This document shows positions 16,180 to 24,408 of a DNA stretch of 39,781 nucleotides, piece after piece. The DNA comes from an uncultured Flavobacteriales bacterium (GTDB lineage: Bacteria; Bacteroidota; Bacteroidia; Flavobacteriales; Crocinitomicaceae). Location of the stretch: positions 1 through 39,781 of the forward strand of contig CAMLLB010000037.1 in NCBI GenBank assembly GCA_946480815.1, read 5' to 3'. The first letter of the stretch is position 1, and the number at the start of each line of letters is the position of its first letter. The translations under genes and the position numbers were made by a program. The notes beneath the pieces are model-generated. The model did not search any database. It had not been told where the DNA came from and saw nothing but the letters and a program-made list of their open reading frames with translations.

Positions 16180-16513
16180 CCTGTAATTTTTTGGGAAGAG
16201 ATGAAACCACCAGATCGTAAGAATGTACGATTAACTCTTTTATCAGCGCGTCATCGACCAATCCTTCTAATGAAACGGTGTTCCAGTGCTTTTTGCTCAT
16301 GTGGTAACCCGGCTGGATCCCGTCATAGCGTTCACGCAGTTCTATTGCTCTTTCCGGGTCACATTTCAGGTTAATTCCGGTGGGATCTTCCACATCAACC
16401 AAAGCAAACATTTTGTTCTGAACCTTGATTACAAGTGTTCGTTTATCAAAGGGAAATGTTTCCGTTGCTCCGGGAAGCTGAAAACAAAAATGGATCAATT
16501 CGTCAAAATGCAT
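16160..16513 (-). CDS. MmcQ/YjbR family protein
   Basis: A 117-residue protein of the MmcQ/YjbR (CyaY-like fold) family. It has FCFQLPGATETFPFDKRTLVIKVQNKMFALVD, then INLKCDPERAIELRERYDGIQPGYHMSKKHWNTVSLEG, the standard signature. Members have been described as DNA-binding-like, but their function is unclear. The start at 16513 (MHFDELIHF) is chosen over an in-frame ATG at 16540. A TACCTTTC -7-type element at 16518-16525 would overlap the longer version, and the shorter one gives the usual N-terminus. Confidence 0.87.
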   Translation of the reverse strand: MHFDELIHFCFQLPGATETFPFDKRTLVIKVQNKMFALVDVEDPTGINLKCDPERAIELRERYDGIQPGYHMSKKHWNTVSLEGLVDDALIKELIVHSYDLVVSSLPKKLQDELKNR

Positions 16514-16517
16514 GGTG

Positions 16518-16525
16518 GAAAGGTA
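16518..16525 (-). promoter_or_regulatory. -7 element before MmcQ/YjbR gene
   Basis: On the minus strand TACCTTTC lies four bases before the ATG at 16513. It resembles the xseA element (TACCTTTA) in both sequence and distance, again suggesting a leaderless message. Confidence 0.4.
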
Positions 16526-16541
16526 GTAAACGGAATTCAAT

Positions 16542-16557
16542 CCCGATAGCTATCGCG
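16542..16557. repeat. CCCGATAGCTATCG palindrome
   Basis: The core CGATAGCTATCG (16544-16555) is a perfect 12-base palindrome in the gap between divergent genes. A near copy, CCCGATAGCTATTGG, sits at 9174-9188 inside the signal-peptide region of the VWA gene. Similar CCCGATAGCTATCGGG words are, to my recollection, abundant interspersed palindromes in flavobacterial genomes. Confidence 0.5.
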
Positions 16558-16598
16558 GATAAAAATACTAAATTCAAAACTTTAATTTTACCATTATC

Positions 16599-17498
16599 AT
16601 GATCGCCATTGGTATTCTTATAATTGTTGGGTTGTTCCTTTTTTTGGGCTGGAGGTCCTACAAACAGGCTGCAAATCCCAACTGGCAGGTTCCACGTGAA
16701 CCTTTTCCAAACCAATGGAGAGAAATCCTGAACCGTGAAGTGCTTTTTTACACTTCCTTGAATGAGACAGAAAAAACACGCTTCGAATTCAAAGTGCAGG
16801 AATTTTTGCTGAATTGCCGGATTACCGGAATAAAAACGGATGTGAACCTGACGGACGAATTGCTGGTGGCTTCCAGTGCGATCATCCCGATCTTCGGTTT
16901 TGAATCCTGGAAATATATCAATATCCGCGAAGTACTTCTTTATCCTGCCATGTTCAATGAAAACTACGAGTTTGACGGGGAATCCGAGCGCAGAATTCTG
17001 GGAATGGTCGGGAACCAAAGCATGGAAGGAATTATGATCCTGTCGAAAAAAGCATTGAGGCTTGGATTCAGCAACGAATCAGACAAACAAAACACCGCCA
17101 TTCATGAGTTTGTGCACCTGATCGATAAATCGGACGGTGAAATTGACGGACTCCCGAAAGTGTTGATGGACAAACAATATGCACTTCCATGGATTGACTT
17201 GATGAACAAAGAAATTGACCGCATTTATGCCGGAAAATCAGATATCAATCCGTACGGAGGAACGAATCGAGCAGAGTTCCTTTCCGTCATCAGCGAATAT
17301 TTCTTTGAACGCCCCAAATTATTGGAAGAGAAACATCCGGAATTGTATGCTTTGCTGGAGAAAATCTTCAACCAAAACATAGCTGACAGAAGTCTGAACC
17401 GCAGAAAAAAGGCTATTGGAAGAAATGATCCCTGCATTTGCAACAGTGGTGAAAAGTTCAAACATTGTTGCGGAAGTGTGCATTATACAAAATCTTAA
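16599..17498 (+). CDS. MtfA/M90-like zinc peptidase with C-terminal SEC-C motif
   Basis: A 299-residue protein. Residues 1-20 form a membrane helix. The body resembles the MtfA (M90) peptidase family: long helical N-part, then SSAIIPIFGFESWKYINIREVLLYPAMF, with the zinc-binding HEFVH at 169-173 inside NTAIHEFVHLIDKSDG. A distal conserved segment contains NRAEFLSVISEYFFERP, whose Glu residues are ligand candidates. The last 25 residues carry a SEC-C zinc motif (RNDPCICNSGEKFKHCCG), as at the end of SecA. Known: MtfA in E. coli is a metallopeptidase involved in glucose-PTS control. Inferred: the SEC-C tail may dock the peptidase to a partner. Standalone gene. Confidence 0.85.
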   Translation: MIAIGILIIVGLFLFLGWRSYKQAANPNWQVPREPFPNQWREILNREVLFYTSLNETEKTRFEFKVQEFLLNCRITGIKTDVNLTDELLVASSAIIPIFGFESWKYINIREVLLYPAMFNENYEFDGESERRILGMVGNQSMEGIMILSKKALRLGFSNESDKQNTAIHEFVHLIDKSDGEIDGLPKVLMDKQYALPWIDLMNKEIDRIYAGKSDINPYGGTNRAEFLSVISEYFFERPKLLEEKHPELYALLEKIFNQNIADRSLNRRKKAIGRNDPCICNSGEKFKHCCGSVHYTKS

Positions 17499-17567
17499 AA
17501 AAAGTTATAATCACACTAATTGATTTTAATTGTCCGTTAGGACAGACAATCATTAAAAAATCAACTT

Positions 17568-18053
17568 ATGTTTACAGCCATCCAATACACATCGCGTTTA
17601 AAAATCAGAGCACGTTTTGTTGAAGTGCTGAAGGTTTATTTCGTAATCAAACCACTACAAGTTATTTTCAAAAAATACAGTGCCAAACAATTAGATCTGC
17701 TTCAAAACAAAAAACCGGGAACAGTCGGTTTCGATCTTGCTCAACTTCTTTCAGAAAATGAGTTAACCGTTATTCCAAGGTTTGAAGATCATGACTTAAA
17801 GCATTTAATACTGGGTTATGGGATGTCCTCCATGGAAGAAATCAGAATGCAGGCCTATTTATTCGGCAATGGGAATCGGAGTCCGTTTTGTCTTATTTTC
17901 TTAGCTTCGGGATTCATATTCCCCGAAGAATGGAAGTCATTTTATGCTGCATTCCAAAAAGGAAGGTGCGCACCAAACATTCTGCAACTGAACGTTTCAG
18001 ATTGTATGGATGAGCCAACTGAAGAAATGATTAGAAAATATCGCGGCACTTAA
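17568..18053 (+). CDS. COQ4-like protein with HDxxHx11E motif
   Basis: A 161-residue helical protein without signal peptide. It carries the motif HDLKHLILGYGMSSMEE: His75, Asp76, His79 and Glu91. This is exactly the HDxxH-x11-E metal-binding pattern that defines COQ4, a lipid-binding scaffold/decarboxylase-related protein of ubiquinone biosynthesis. The following EIRMQAYLFGNGN is also COQ4-like. Flavobacteria are expected to make menaquinone, so an ubiquinone role is unlikely. It may act in another lipid or quinone modification. An inverted repeat (TTGATTTTAATTGTC with GACAATCATTAAAAAATCAA, 17519-17562) precedes the ATG. The next gene starts 22 bases downstream. Confidence 0.7.
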   Translation: MFTAIQYTSRLKIRARFVEVLKVYFVIKPLQVIFKKYSAKQLDLLQNKKPGTVGFDLAQLLSENELTVIPRFEDHDLKHLILGYGMSSMEEIRMQAYLFGNGNRSPFCLIFLASGFIFPEEWKSFYAAFQKGRCAPNILQLNVSDCMDEPTEEMIRKYRGT

Positions 18054-18074
18054 ATCATGGTCAAATAGAACATT

Positions 18075-18902
18075 ATGAAAATATTACTCTTGTTTCTTTG
18101 TCTTTCATCCTTTCACCTTTTTTCCCAAGGCTGGAAAGAATATATTGCTGAAAATGCCCTTCCAACAGGAAAAAGCCTGGAACTCGACTCTTCTCATTAT
18201 GCTTCCTTCAAAAAGTATAAACTAATCATGATGGGAGAAATGCACGGAACACAGGAGCCGGCAAAAATGACAGAACAGCTTGCGCGTTTGATCCTGCGTT
18301 ACGAAGACAGTGTTTCGATCGGACTGGAAATTCCTGAAAAAGAAATGGAACTCTTTCTAAAAAATCCTTCCGAACAAAAGTTGAGATCCAGCCACTTCTT
18401 TTCGAAACCAAATGAAGATGGGAGAAACGGACAGGCATGGTTTGAATTGGTGAGGTATTGCCTGAATGAACCGCGGATCAGTATTTTTTTCTACGACAAC
18501 TTTGTTTCACTGGAAGTTCCGCGTGATTCAATCATGTACCTGGAAGTCAAAAAACAGGCACTGGCCCATCCGAAAAACAAAGTCCTTACCATTTCAGGTA
18601 ATATTCACAATCAATTGATTCCAAGGCCGAGCCAGAAAACAATGGGATCTTATCTTTCAAATGATTCGCTTATTTTTCCAAACAGAAGTATTTGTTCGAT
18701 TTATCATCTTTATTCTGAAGGTACAATGATGAACAACAGTGGGAATGGACTGGGGTTGAAAACAATCGAATTTCAGGAAGGTGATTTCACTTCCGGGCCT
18801 TCGGAGAATTATGTTCTCTTTTATGAATCCGTTGAGCCAAGTTCGAATAATTGTATTTTCTATACGCGGAAAGTGCATCATTCGGAGAGCCTGAAACAAT
18901 AA
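18075..18902 (+). CDS. Secreted EreA/ChaN-like (GExH) protein
   Basis: A 275-residue exported protein with signal peptide to about residue 19 (LFSQG). The body shows the pattern of the erythromycin-esterase/ChaN/TIKI-like superfamily. An early strand LIMMGEMHGTQEPAK carries Glu55 and His57. VSIGLEIPEKEM follows, with the second acidic site. A late strand VLTISGNIHNQL supplies the distal His. Members include haem-binding lipoproteins and metal-dependent hydrolases; which applies here is not clear. It lies 22 bases after the COQ4-like gene and may share its transcript. Confidence 0.7.
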   Translation: MKILLLFLCLSSFHLFSQGWKEYIAENALPTGKSLELDSSHYASFKKYKLIMMGEMHGTQEPAKMTEQLARLILRYEDSVSIGLEIPEKEMELFLKNPSEQKLRSSHFFSKPNEDGRNGQAWFELVRYCLNEPRISIFFYDNFVSLEVPRDSIMYLEVKKQALAHPKNKVLTISGNIHNQLIPRPSQKTMGSYLSNDSLIFPNRSICSIYHLYSEGTMMNNSGNGLGLKTIEFQEGDFTSGPSENYVLFYESVEPSSNNCIFYTRKVHHSESLKQ

Positions 18903-19050
18903 ACCCTCACCATTTTTCAAATTCGCTAATTCGCTAAATAGCGAACCGAGCCATGGTAAAGGATTTCAGGATCATTATTCGCTCTAATTCTTTTTACCAA
19001 AACTCTTGCAACAAATCACCTTTTTTCCTAAATTAAATAAGAAAGAAGTT

Positions 19051-19353
19051 ATGGGCACAACTAAAATCTATCCCTACTCAGAGCAAACCCTGCAATTAGC
19101 GCAAATTGCCAAAGCACTCGGTCATCCCGCAAGAATTACAATTATCAAATACCTGTTTGAAAACCGTCAGGCAACAAATGATACTTTTCAAGGAATTACA
19201 TCTTTAGCCAAGTCCACCATTTCTAAACACATCAAAGAACTGATTCATGCTGATTTAGTCTATTCAGATTACAAAGAATTCGAAGGAAACTACTATCTGA
19301 AACAGGAAGCCGGAGATCTCATTGAAATGCTTGTGCAAGAGATGAATCAGTAA
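19051..19353 (+). CDS. ArsR-family winged-helix regulator
   Basis: A 100-residue ArsR-type repressor. It has LAQIAKALGHPARITIIKYLFE, then the recognition helix region GITSLAKSTISKHIKELIHADLV and the wing YKEFEGNYYLKQEAG. The metal-sensing Cys motif ELCVCDL is absent, so it is not a typical arsenic or cadmium sensor. The ATG at 19051 is preferred over an in-frame TTG at 19006, which would add an atypical 15-residue extension. It lies 38 bases before ispG, whose promoter element sits in the gap. Confidence 0.88.
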   Translation: MGTTKIYPYSEQTLQLAQIAKALGHPARITIIKYLFENRQATNDTFQGITSLAKSTISKHIKELIHADLVYSDYKEFEGNYYLKQEAGDLIEMLVQEMNQ

Positions 19354-19365
19354 AATTCATTTCCG

Positions 19366-19373
19366 TACCTTTG
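19366..19373 (+). promoter_or_regulatory. -7 element of ispG promoter
   Basis: TACCTTTG preceded by TTTCCG is a perfect TAnnTTTG match, 18 bases before the ispG ATG. No good -33 TTG is at the usual distance, so strength is uncertain. Confidence 0.5.
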
Positions 19374-19391
19374 CTTTCGTAAAATCTCATT

Positions 19392-21302
19392 ATGTCTGAG
19401 AAAACAGCATTCTGCAACGATCTATTTAATCGTGAGCGTTTTGAAACGCGTGAAGTCAAAGTTGGAGTCACTGCGATCGGTGGAAAAAATCCGGTCCGGG
19501 TCCAATCTATGACCACTACCGACACGATGGATACTGAAGACTCGGTTGAACAGTCCCTTCGAATGATTGATGCAGGTTGCGAATTGGTGCGTTTAACGGC
19601 TCCTTCAAAAAAGGAAGCAGAAAATCTGCGCGTAATCAAAAATGAGCTGGTTAAACGCGGTTATAACACACCATTGGTAGCAGACATTCATTTCACACCG
19701 AACGCAGCAGAAATCGCAGCAAAACTTGTCGAAAAGGTGCGTGTAAATCCGGGTAACTATGCAGACAAAAAGAAGTTTGAAGAGATCGAATACACGGAAG
19801 AAAGTTACCAGGCTGAACTAATTCGCATCGAAGAGAAATTTACCCCGCTGGTATTGCTTTGCAAGGAATCGGGAACCGCGATGAGAATCGGGACCAATCA
19901 TGGTTCTCTCTCTGACAGAATTCTCAGCAGATATGGTGATACACCCGAAGGAATGGTACAATCGGCCATGGAGTTTATTCATATTTGCCGAAAGAACGAT
20001 TATCATGATCTCGTGATCTCCATGAAGGCAAGCAATACACTCATTATGGTTCAAGCCTATCGCCTTTTGGTGAAGACCATGAAAGAGCAAGGAATGAATT
20101 ATCCTTTGCACTTGGGTGTAACAGAAGCAGGAGACGGCGAAGATGGAAGAATCAAATCAGCTGTCGGGATCGGAGCATTACTGGAGGACGGATTGGGGGA
20201 CACCATTCGGGTTTCACTAACCGAAGACCCGGAATTTGAAATTCCGGTAGCTCAAAAATTAGTGCAAAAGTTTGAAGAAAAACCAAATTACAAACTAAAT
20301 TATTCATCAAAATTATACTTCGACTATTTTCATCATAACAAACGATCAACCAAATCATTATTAAATATCGGTGGAAGTAATACTTCAATCATATTTTCAG
20401 ATTTATCAAAGAAAGAAAATATAGTTTCAACTAATTTTTTTGGTTTTGGATACAGTTATTCTGAGCAACTGGACAAATGGAATATTTCTGACCAGGCAGC
20501 AGACTATGCTTATCTTGGAGATCAGTCCATCGACTTTGAGATTCCAGGAACACTTCGCCTGGTCCAAAACTATGAAGCCTGGAAAAAACATAAAAGATCA
20601 GATACTTATCCGCTTTGTACCTTAAAAGAATATCAGGCACATAAGCCAGAAGGAATTGTTTTTTTACTAGTTGATCTCGATTCAGAAATAATCGTTTCGG
20701 AGCTTCCAGCAAGTGAAATTATTTACGTAATTGAAACTAAGAAAAAGCAAAAAACACAAATTATTCGCAAATTTCAATACGAATTAGCGGAATCAAACAA
20801 CCAGACGCCCGTTATACTGAAGTTGAATTACGACTTGGAAGAACTGGAAATGCTGCAATTATATGCCAGTTCAGATGCCGGAATTCATTTCATCGACGGT
20901 TTTGCAGACGGACTCTGGATTACAGCACCACGCTCATTAGTCGATCTGAACAGTCTTTCTTTCGGGATCCTGCAAGCCACACGAACACGCATTTCCAAAA
21001 CAGAATATATTTCCTGTCCTTCTTGCGGAAGAACCTTGTTTGATCTCCAGGAAACAACTGCCAAAATCCGGGAACGTACATCACATTTAAAAGGCCTTAA
21101 AATCGGGATCATGGGATGCATTGTAAATGGCCCCGGAGAAATGGCCGATGCGGATTATGGATATGTGGGAACCGGTCCGGGCAAAATCAATTTGTATAAA
21201 GAGAAAACTGTCGTGAAGAAAAATGTCTCAGAAGAAGAGGCCGTTGATGCATTGATCGAACTCATTCGCGAAAACGGGGATTGGATTGAGCCGAATAATT
21301 AG
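19392..21302 (+). CDS. ispG: 4-hydroxy-3-methylbut-2-enyl diphosphate synthase, long form
   Basis: A 636-residue IspG (GcpE), the iron-sulfur enzyme that reduces MEcPP to HMBPP in the MEP isoprenoid pathway. The TIM-barrel N-terminal domain shows VRVQSMTTTDTMDTE, PLVADIHFTPNAA, VRVNPGNYAD and LHLGVTEAGDGEDGRIKSAVGIGALLEDGLGDTIRVSLTEDP. A large insertion at about 275-520 is weakly conserved and is typical of the plant and Bacteroidota form. The C-terminal domain holds the 4Fe-4S ligands Cys542, Cys545, Cys576 and Glu583 (CPSCG and GCIVNGPGE). Apparently single gene with its own promoter. Confidence 0.97.
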   Translation: MSEKTAFCNDLFNRERFETREVKVGVTAIGGKNPVRVQSMTTTDTMDTEDSVEQSLRMIDAGCELVRLTAPSKKEAENLRVIKNELVKRGYNTPLVADIHFTPNAAEIAAKLVEKVRVNPGNYADKKKFEEIEYTEESYQAELIRIEEKFTPLVLLCKESGTAMRIGTNHGSLSDRILSRYGDTPEGMVQSAMEFIHICRKNDYHDLVISMKASNTLIMVQAYRLLVKTMKEQGMNYPLHLGVTEAGDGEDGRIKSAVGIGALLEDGLGDTIRVSLTEDPEFEIPVAQKLVQKFEEKPNYKLNYSSKLYFDYFHHNKRSTKSLLNIGGSNTSIIFSDLSKKENIVSTNFFGFGYSYSEQLDKWNISDQAADYAYLGDQSIDFEIPGTLRLVQNYEAWKKHKRSDTYPLCTLKEYQAHKPEGIVFLLVDLDSEIIVSELPASEIIYVIETKKKQKTQIIRKFQYELAESNNQTPVILKLNYDLEELEMLQLYASSDAGIHFIDGFADGLWITAPRSLVDLNSLSFGILQATRTRISKTEYISCPSCGRTLFDLQETTAKIRERTSHLKGLKIGIMGCIVNGPGEMADADYGYVGTGPGKINLYKEKTVVKKNVSEEEAVDALIELIRENGDWIEPNN

Positions 21303-21449
21303 TTCACTAAAAAAATTCACTGACAGAATTCACGGTCACTGAGCGAAGTCGAAGTGCCGTATTCTCCTAAAAAACCCTCGGAAAGTTAAAAATTTCACTT
21401 GATTTCCTGGTAGATCCCTCACCACCCAAGGTCTTTCCCTTCCAAACAC

Positions 21450-21474
21450 AAAAAAAGCCCTTCAGAGGGCTTAA
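21450..21474 (-). terminator. Terminator of the mnmG-methyltransferase transcript
   Basis: Stem AAGCCCT (21455-21461) with AGGGCTT (21466-21472) and loop TCAG. Read on the minus strand it is followed by a run of seven T, a good intrinsic terminator just after the methyltransferase stop. Confidence 0.8.
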
Positions 21475-21479
21475 AAATG

Positions 21480-22355
21480 CTATTTCTTGCGAAAAATATA
21501 GATCTGGGAACTCGACAAACCTTCCTTAGCCTTCCGGTTTGACAAAAAGCCAATTCTCATTGCCTTCAGCATGGAACCACCCTTGTATTTCTCACTTAGC
21601 ATCGAAACGTAGTAACTGTCAAATTTCATTGGAAGCATAAGCTCAAATTTCAACTCTTTTGATTCAACTAAAGGAATAATTGATTTGGGAGAGAAATGAT
21701 ACAAGTGACGTGGAACATCATAAGCCGCCCAATACTCTTTGTAATATTGCGCATCGAAAGAAGTATAATTTGGAACGGCAATAATCAAAACGCCATTTTG
21801 GTCAACCAATGAAACGATCTTCTCCAGGTCTGTTTGTAAATTATAGACGTGCTCCAATACGTGCCACATAGAAACAATGTCGAATGATTCATTCAAATCA
21901 TGAAGTAAACCAAGATCCTTCAGTTCTATTCCATTTTCAGACATAGCAACTTTTCGTGCATCTTCATCTGGTTCCAAACCCAAAACAACATATCCGGATT
22001 CCTTTGCTTTCGCTAAGAAATGGCCAGTTCCTGCGCCAATGTCCAGAAGTCTTTTTCCCGGTGTCAACTGTTTTAACAAAGAGATCTTCTTCTTCAAGGT
22101 ATAAGAACGCACCCATCCATAAACTTTATTCACGAATCCTTTCTTGGTTGAACTATGGGAAACATATTCCTCCGACTTATAATAATCGCCAATATGTTCT
22201 ATGCTTGGTCTTGGATTTGTAAACAACAAACTACAAGAATCGCAAAGCTCCAGTTTGAAATCTTCTTTCGAAAGAAAATGGTCCTTTACGGTCAAATAAG
22301 TACTAAACGAGTGTGCTCCGCAAGAGGGGCAAGTTGATTGGTTTAAATGTTCCAC
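21480..22355 (-). CDS. Class I SAM-dependent methyltransferase with N-terminal zinc-type Cys
   Basis: A 291-residue methyltransferase. The N-terminus has two Cys pairs (CPSCGAHSF and LCDSCSLLFTNPRP) typical of a family acting on sugars or lipids. The Rossmann core has the SAM motif LLDIGAGTGHFLAKA near 115-130, then VLGLEPDEDA and FDIVSMWHVLEHV, as in the Methyltransf_23 type. The C-terminal region is hydrophobic and less conserved. Substrate unknown. The start codon is GTG at 22355. It is embedded in a parS-like palindrome that also covers the mnmG stop, six bases away. It is the last gene of the minus-strand run and is followed by a terminator. Confidence 0.85.
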   Translation of the reverse strand: MEHLNQSTCPSCGAHSFSTYLTVKDHFLSKEDFKLELCDSCSLLFTNPRPSIEHIGDYYKSEEYVSHSSTKKGFVNKVYGWVRSYTLKKKISLLKQLTPGKRLLDIGAGTGHFLAKAKESGYVVLGLEPDEDARKVAMSENGIELKDLGLLHDLNESFDIVSMWHVLEHVYNLQTDLEKIVSLVDQNGVLIIAVPNYTSFDAQYYKEYWAAYDVPRHLYHFSPKSIIPLVESKELKFELMLPMKFDSYYVSMLSEKYKGGSMLKAMRIGFLSNRKAKEGLSSSQIYIFRKK

Positions 22356-22363
22356 GTGAAACT
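22348..22363. other. parS-like site 1 (mnmG stop / methyltransferase start)
   Basis: TGTTCCACGTGAAACT matches the ParB-binding consensus TGTTCCACGTGAAACA at 15 of 16 bases. It covers the start codon of the methyltransferase gene and the first bases of the mnmG stop codon. Confidence 0.85.
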
Positions 22364-24233
22364 ATCTTCCTAAATGAATTAATAAAACAGAAATATCGCT
22401 AGGGGAAACTCCACTAACCCGAGATGCCTGGCCAATTGTTACCGGTTTAATCTTCCCCAACTTTTCCTTCGCTTCCGAAGACAGTGATTTTAGAGAAGAA
22501 TAATCCATCGTCGCCGGGATTGAAACCTCTTCCAAACGGGACAATTTCAAGGCAACTTCTTCCTCCCGCGCAATATAACCTTCGTACTTCAAAAGTATCT
22601 CAGCTTGTTCAACAGCATCCTCATGTTCCACGTGTAACTTATCAGCCAACTCGCGTACATTCTGACTCATTTCCAACACATGTTCCATTGTAACATGTGG
22701 GCGTGTAAGTACAGAAGCCAATTTAACCTGTTGAGAAAGGGGAGAGCTACCAACTAAATCCAATACAGGGTTTGCTACTTCCGGACTAACACCTTCCTTA
22801 CGCAAAGCACCGATTAATTCTTTTGCAGCATTTACCTTTCTATTCACCCGGTCCATCGCCTCCTGGTCCTGCAAACCTAGTTCAAATGCGATTGGAGTCA
22901 AACGGACATCTGCATTATCCTGGCGCAACAAAATACGATACTCCGCACGAGAAGTAAACATCCGGTATGGTTCCTGCGTTCCTTTTGTGATCAAATCGTC
23001 AATCAATACCCCAATATAAGCCTCACTTCGTGAAAGTATGAACGGATCCTTTTCCTGAACCTTCAATGCTGCATTGATTCCAGCCATCAAGCCTTGACAA
23101 GCTGCTTCTTCGTAACCCGTTGTACCATTAATTTGACCGGCAAAATACAATCCATCGATCAATTTTGTTTCCAACGTGTGTTTTAGTTGAGTAGGAGGAA
23201 AGTAGTCATACTCGATTGCATAACCAGGTCGGAACATTTTTGCTTGTTCAAATCCCGGAATAGATCTCAATGCTTTCAACTGCACATCTTCAGGCAAACT
23301 GGTAGAAAAACCATTTACATAGATTTCAACTGTATTCCAGCCTTCCGGTTCAACAAAAATCTGGTGCCTGTCGCGATCCGCAAAACGATTAATCTTATCT
23401 TCAATACTTGGACAATATCTTGGCCCGCTGCTTTTGATCGCACCATTAAACATCGGCGAGCGATCAAATCCTTCACGCAACAAATCATGCGTTAGGGTAG
23501 AGGTATAAGTAATGTGGCAAGCGCGTTGAAACTTCAAGGCTTCCGAATTTCCATAAGAGAACTTGCTTGGGTTTTCATCTCCATCCTGCAATTCCATTTT
23601 GGAATAATCCAATGAGCGACCATCAATTCGAGGAGGTGTTCCGGTTTTCATTCTTCCGGACTCAAATCCTAAAGCAACCAAATCTTCAGTGATTCCGGTA
23701 GCACCCTTCTCACCAATTCTTCCACCTCCAAATTGTTTCTCTCCCAAATGGATCAATCCATTCAGGAAAGTTCCATTTGTCAAAACAACTGCTCTTCCAT
23801 AGACCGGAATTCCAAGTGAAGTTCGAACACCCACAACAGCACCATCCTCAACGATTAACCCATTGCACATGTCCTGCCAAAAATCAACATTTGGATTTCG
23901 CTCGAGCAACAAACGCCACTCTTCAGCAAACATCATTCGATCATTCTGTGTTCTTGGTGACCACATTGCCGGACCTTTCGAACGATTCAACATACGAAAT
24001 TGAATTGCCGACAAATCTGAAACAATTCCGGATCCACCGCCAAGCGCATCAATTTCCCGAACAATTTGCCCTTTTGCAACACCCCCCATTGCAGGGTTAC
24101 AACTCATTTGAGCAATTGTATTCATATTCATTGTAATCAACAACACCGAACTACCCAATTTCGCAGCTGCATTCGCAGCCTCGCAACCAGCATGTCCGCC
24201 ACCCACTACAATGACATCATAATTCTTCAACAT
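22362..24233 (-). CDS. mnmG: tRNA uridine 5-carboxymethylaminomethyl modification enzyme
   Basis: A 623-residue MnmG (GidA), the FAD enzyme that with MnmE adds cmnm5 to wobble U34 of several tRNAs. The FAD site is [20 protein letters not shown] (8-27). Other signatures are [64 protein letters not shown] and [17 protein letters not shown]. The C-terminal [10 protein letters not shown] and [21 protein letters not shown] fit the MnmE/tRNA-binding tail. Normal length. Its promoter is flanked by two parS-like sites and another lies inside the gene. mnmE is not in the window. Confidence 0.98.
   Translation of the reverse strand: MLKNYDVIVVGGGHAGCEAANAAAKLGSSVLLITMNMNTIAQMSCNPAMGGVAKGQIVREIDALGGGSGIVSDLSAIQFRMLNRSKGPAMWSPRTQNDRMMFAEEWRLLLERNPNVDFWQDMCNGLIVEDGAVVGVRTSLGIPVYGRAVVLTNGTFLNGLIHLGEKQFGGGRIGEKGATGITEDLVALGFESGRMKTGTPPRIDGRSLDYSKMELQDGDENPSKFSYGNSEALKFQRACHITYTSTLTHDLLREGFDRSPMFNGAIKSSGPRYCPSIEDKINRFADRDRHQIFVEPEGWNTVEIYVNGFSTSLPEDVQLKALRSIPGFEQAKMFRPGYAIEYDYFPPTQLKHTLETKLIDGLYFAGQINGTTGYEEAACQGLMAGINAALKVQEKDPFILSRSEAYIGVLIDDLITKGTQEPYRMFTSRAEYRILLRQDNADVRLTPIAFELGLQDQEAMDRVNRKVNAAKELIGALRKEGVSPEVANPVLDLVGSSPLSQQVKLASVLTRPHVTMEHVLEMSQNVRELADKLHVEHEDAVEQAEILLKYEGYIAREEEVALKLSRLEEVSIPATMDYSSLKSLSSEAKEKLGKIKPVTIGQASRVSGVSPSDISVLLIHLGR
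22624..22639. other. parS-like site 2 (inside mnmG)
   Basis: TGTTCCACGTGTAACT matches the parS consensus at 14 of 16 bases, with the central CCACGTG intact. It lies in the 3' part of mnmG, where it encodes part of KLHVEHEDA. Confidence 0.7.
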
Positions 24234-24242
24234 ATTATTTCA

Positions 24243-24258
24243 TGTTTCACGTGGAACA
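24243..24258. other. parS-like site 3 (mnmG leader)
   Basis: TGTTTCACGTGGAACA is the exact reverse complement of TGTTCCACGTGAAACA, a perfect 16-base parS. It lies 10 bases upstream of the mnmG start codon and overlaps the last two bases of the promoter -7 box. Confidence 0.92.
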
Positions 24259-24289
24259 AAATTACTACCAAACAAGTCAAGCCTTCAAA
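24257..24289 (-). promoter_or_regulatory. mnmG promoter
   Basis: On the minus strand TTTG (plus 24286-24289) is followed after 21 bases by TAATTTTG (plus 24257-24264), a textbook Bacteroidota promoter. The -33 box abuts parS-like site 4 and the -7 box overlaps parS-like site 3. The leader to the mnmG ATG is short. Confidence 0.65.
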
Positions 24290-24305
24290 TGTTCCACGTG
24301 AAACT
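24290..24305. other. parS-like site 4 (upstream edge of mnmG promoter)
   Basis: TGTTCCACGTGAAACT, 15 of 16 bases of the consensus. It begins directly next to the -33 TTTG of the mnmG promoter. Confidence 0.9.
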
Positions 24306-24384
24306 TACGCAACATTAACATTTGAAACTCTAAAACTCAAATCAAAAACGATCACAATTCAAACATCCAGGGAGAGGTCCCACA

Positions 24385-24400
24385 CGTTTCACGTGGAACA
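24385..24400. other. parS-like site 5 (downstream of ybeY)
   Basis: CGTTTCACGTGGAACA, 15 of 16 bases of the reverse-complement consensus, nine bases beyond the ybeY stop. Confidence 0.88.
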
Positions 24401-24408
24401 AAACCAAA

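Noticed and set aside
16689..16704. A seventh parS-like sequence (GGTTCCACGTGAACC) inside the M90-like peptidase gene
   Set aside because: Only about 13 of 16 bases match, both outer positions that matter differ, and it lies 5.6 kb from the cluster and encodes conserved-looking residues. Kept out of the site count.
21701..21717. Half parS site (ACGTGGAACA) inside the methyltransferase gene
   Set aside because: Only one arm of the palindrome is present; the other arm does not match.
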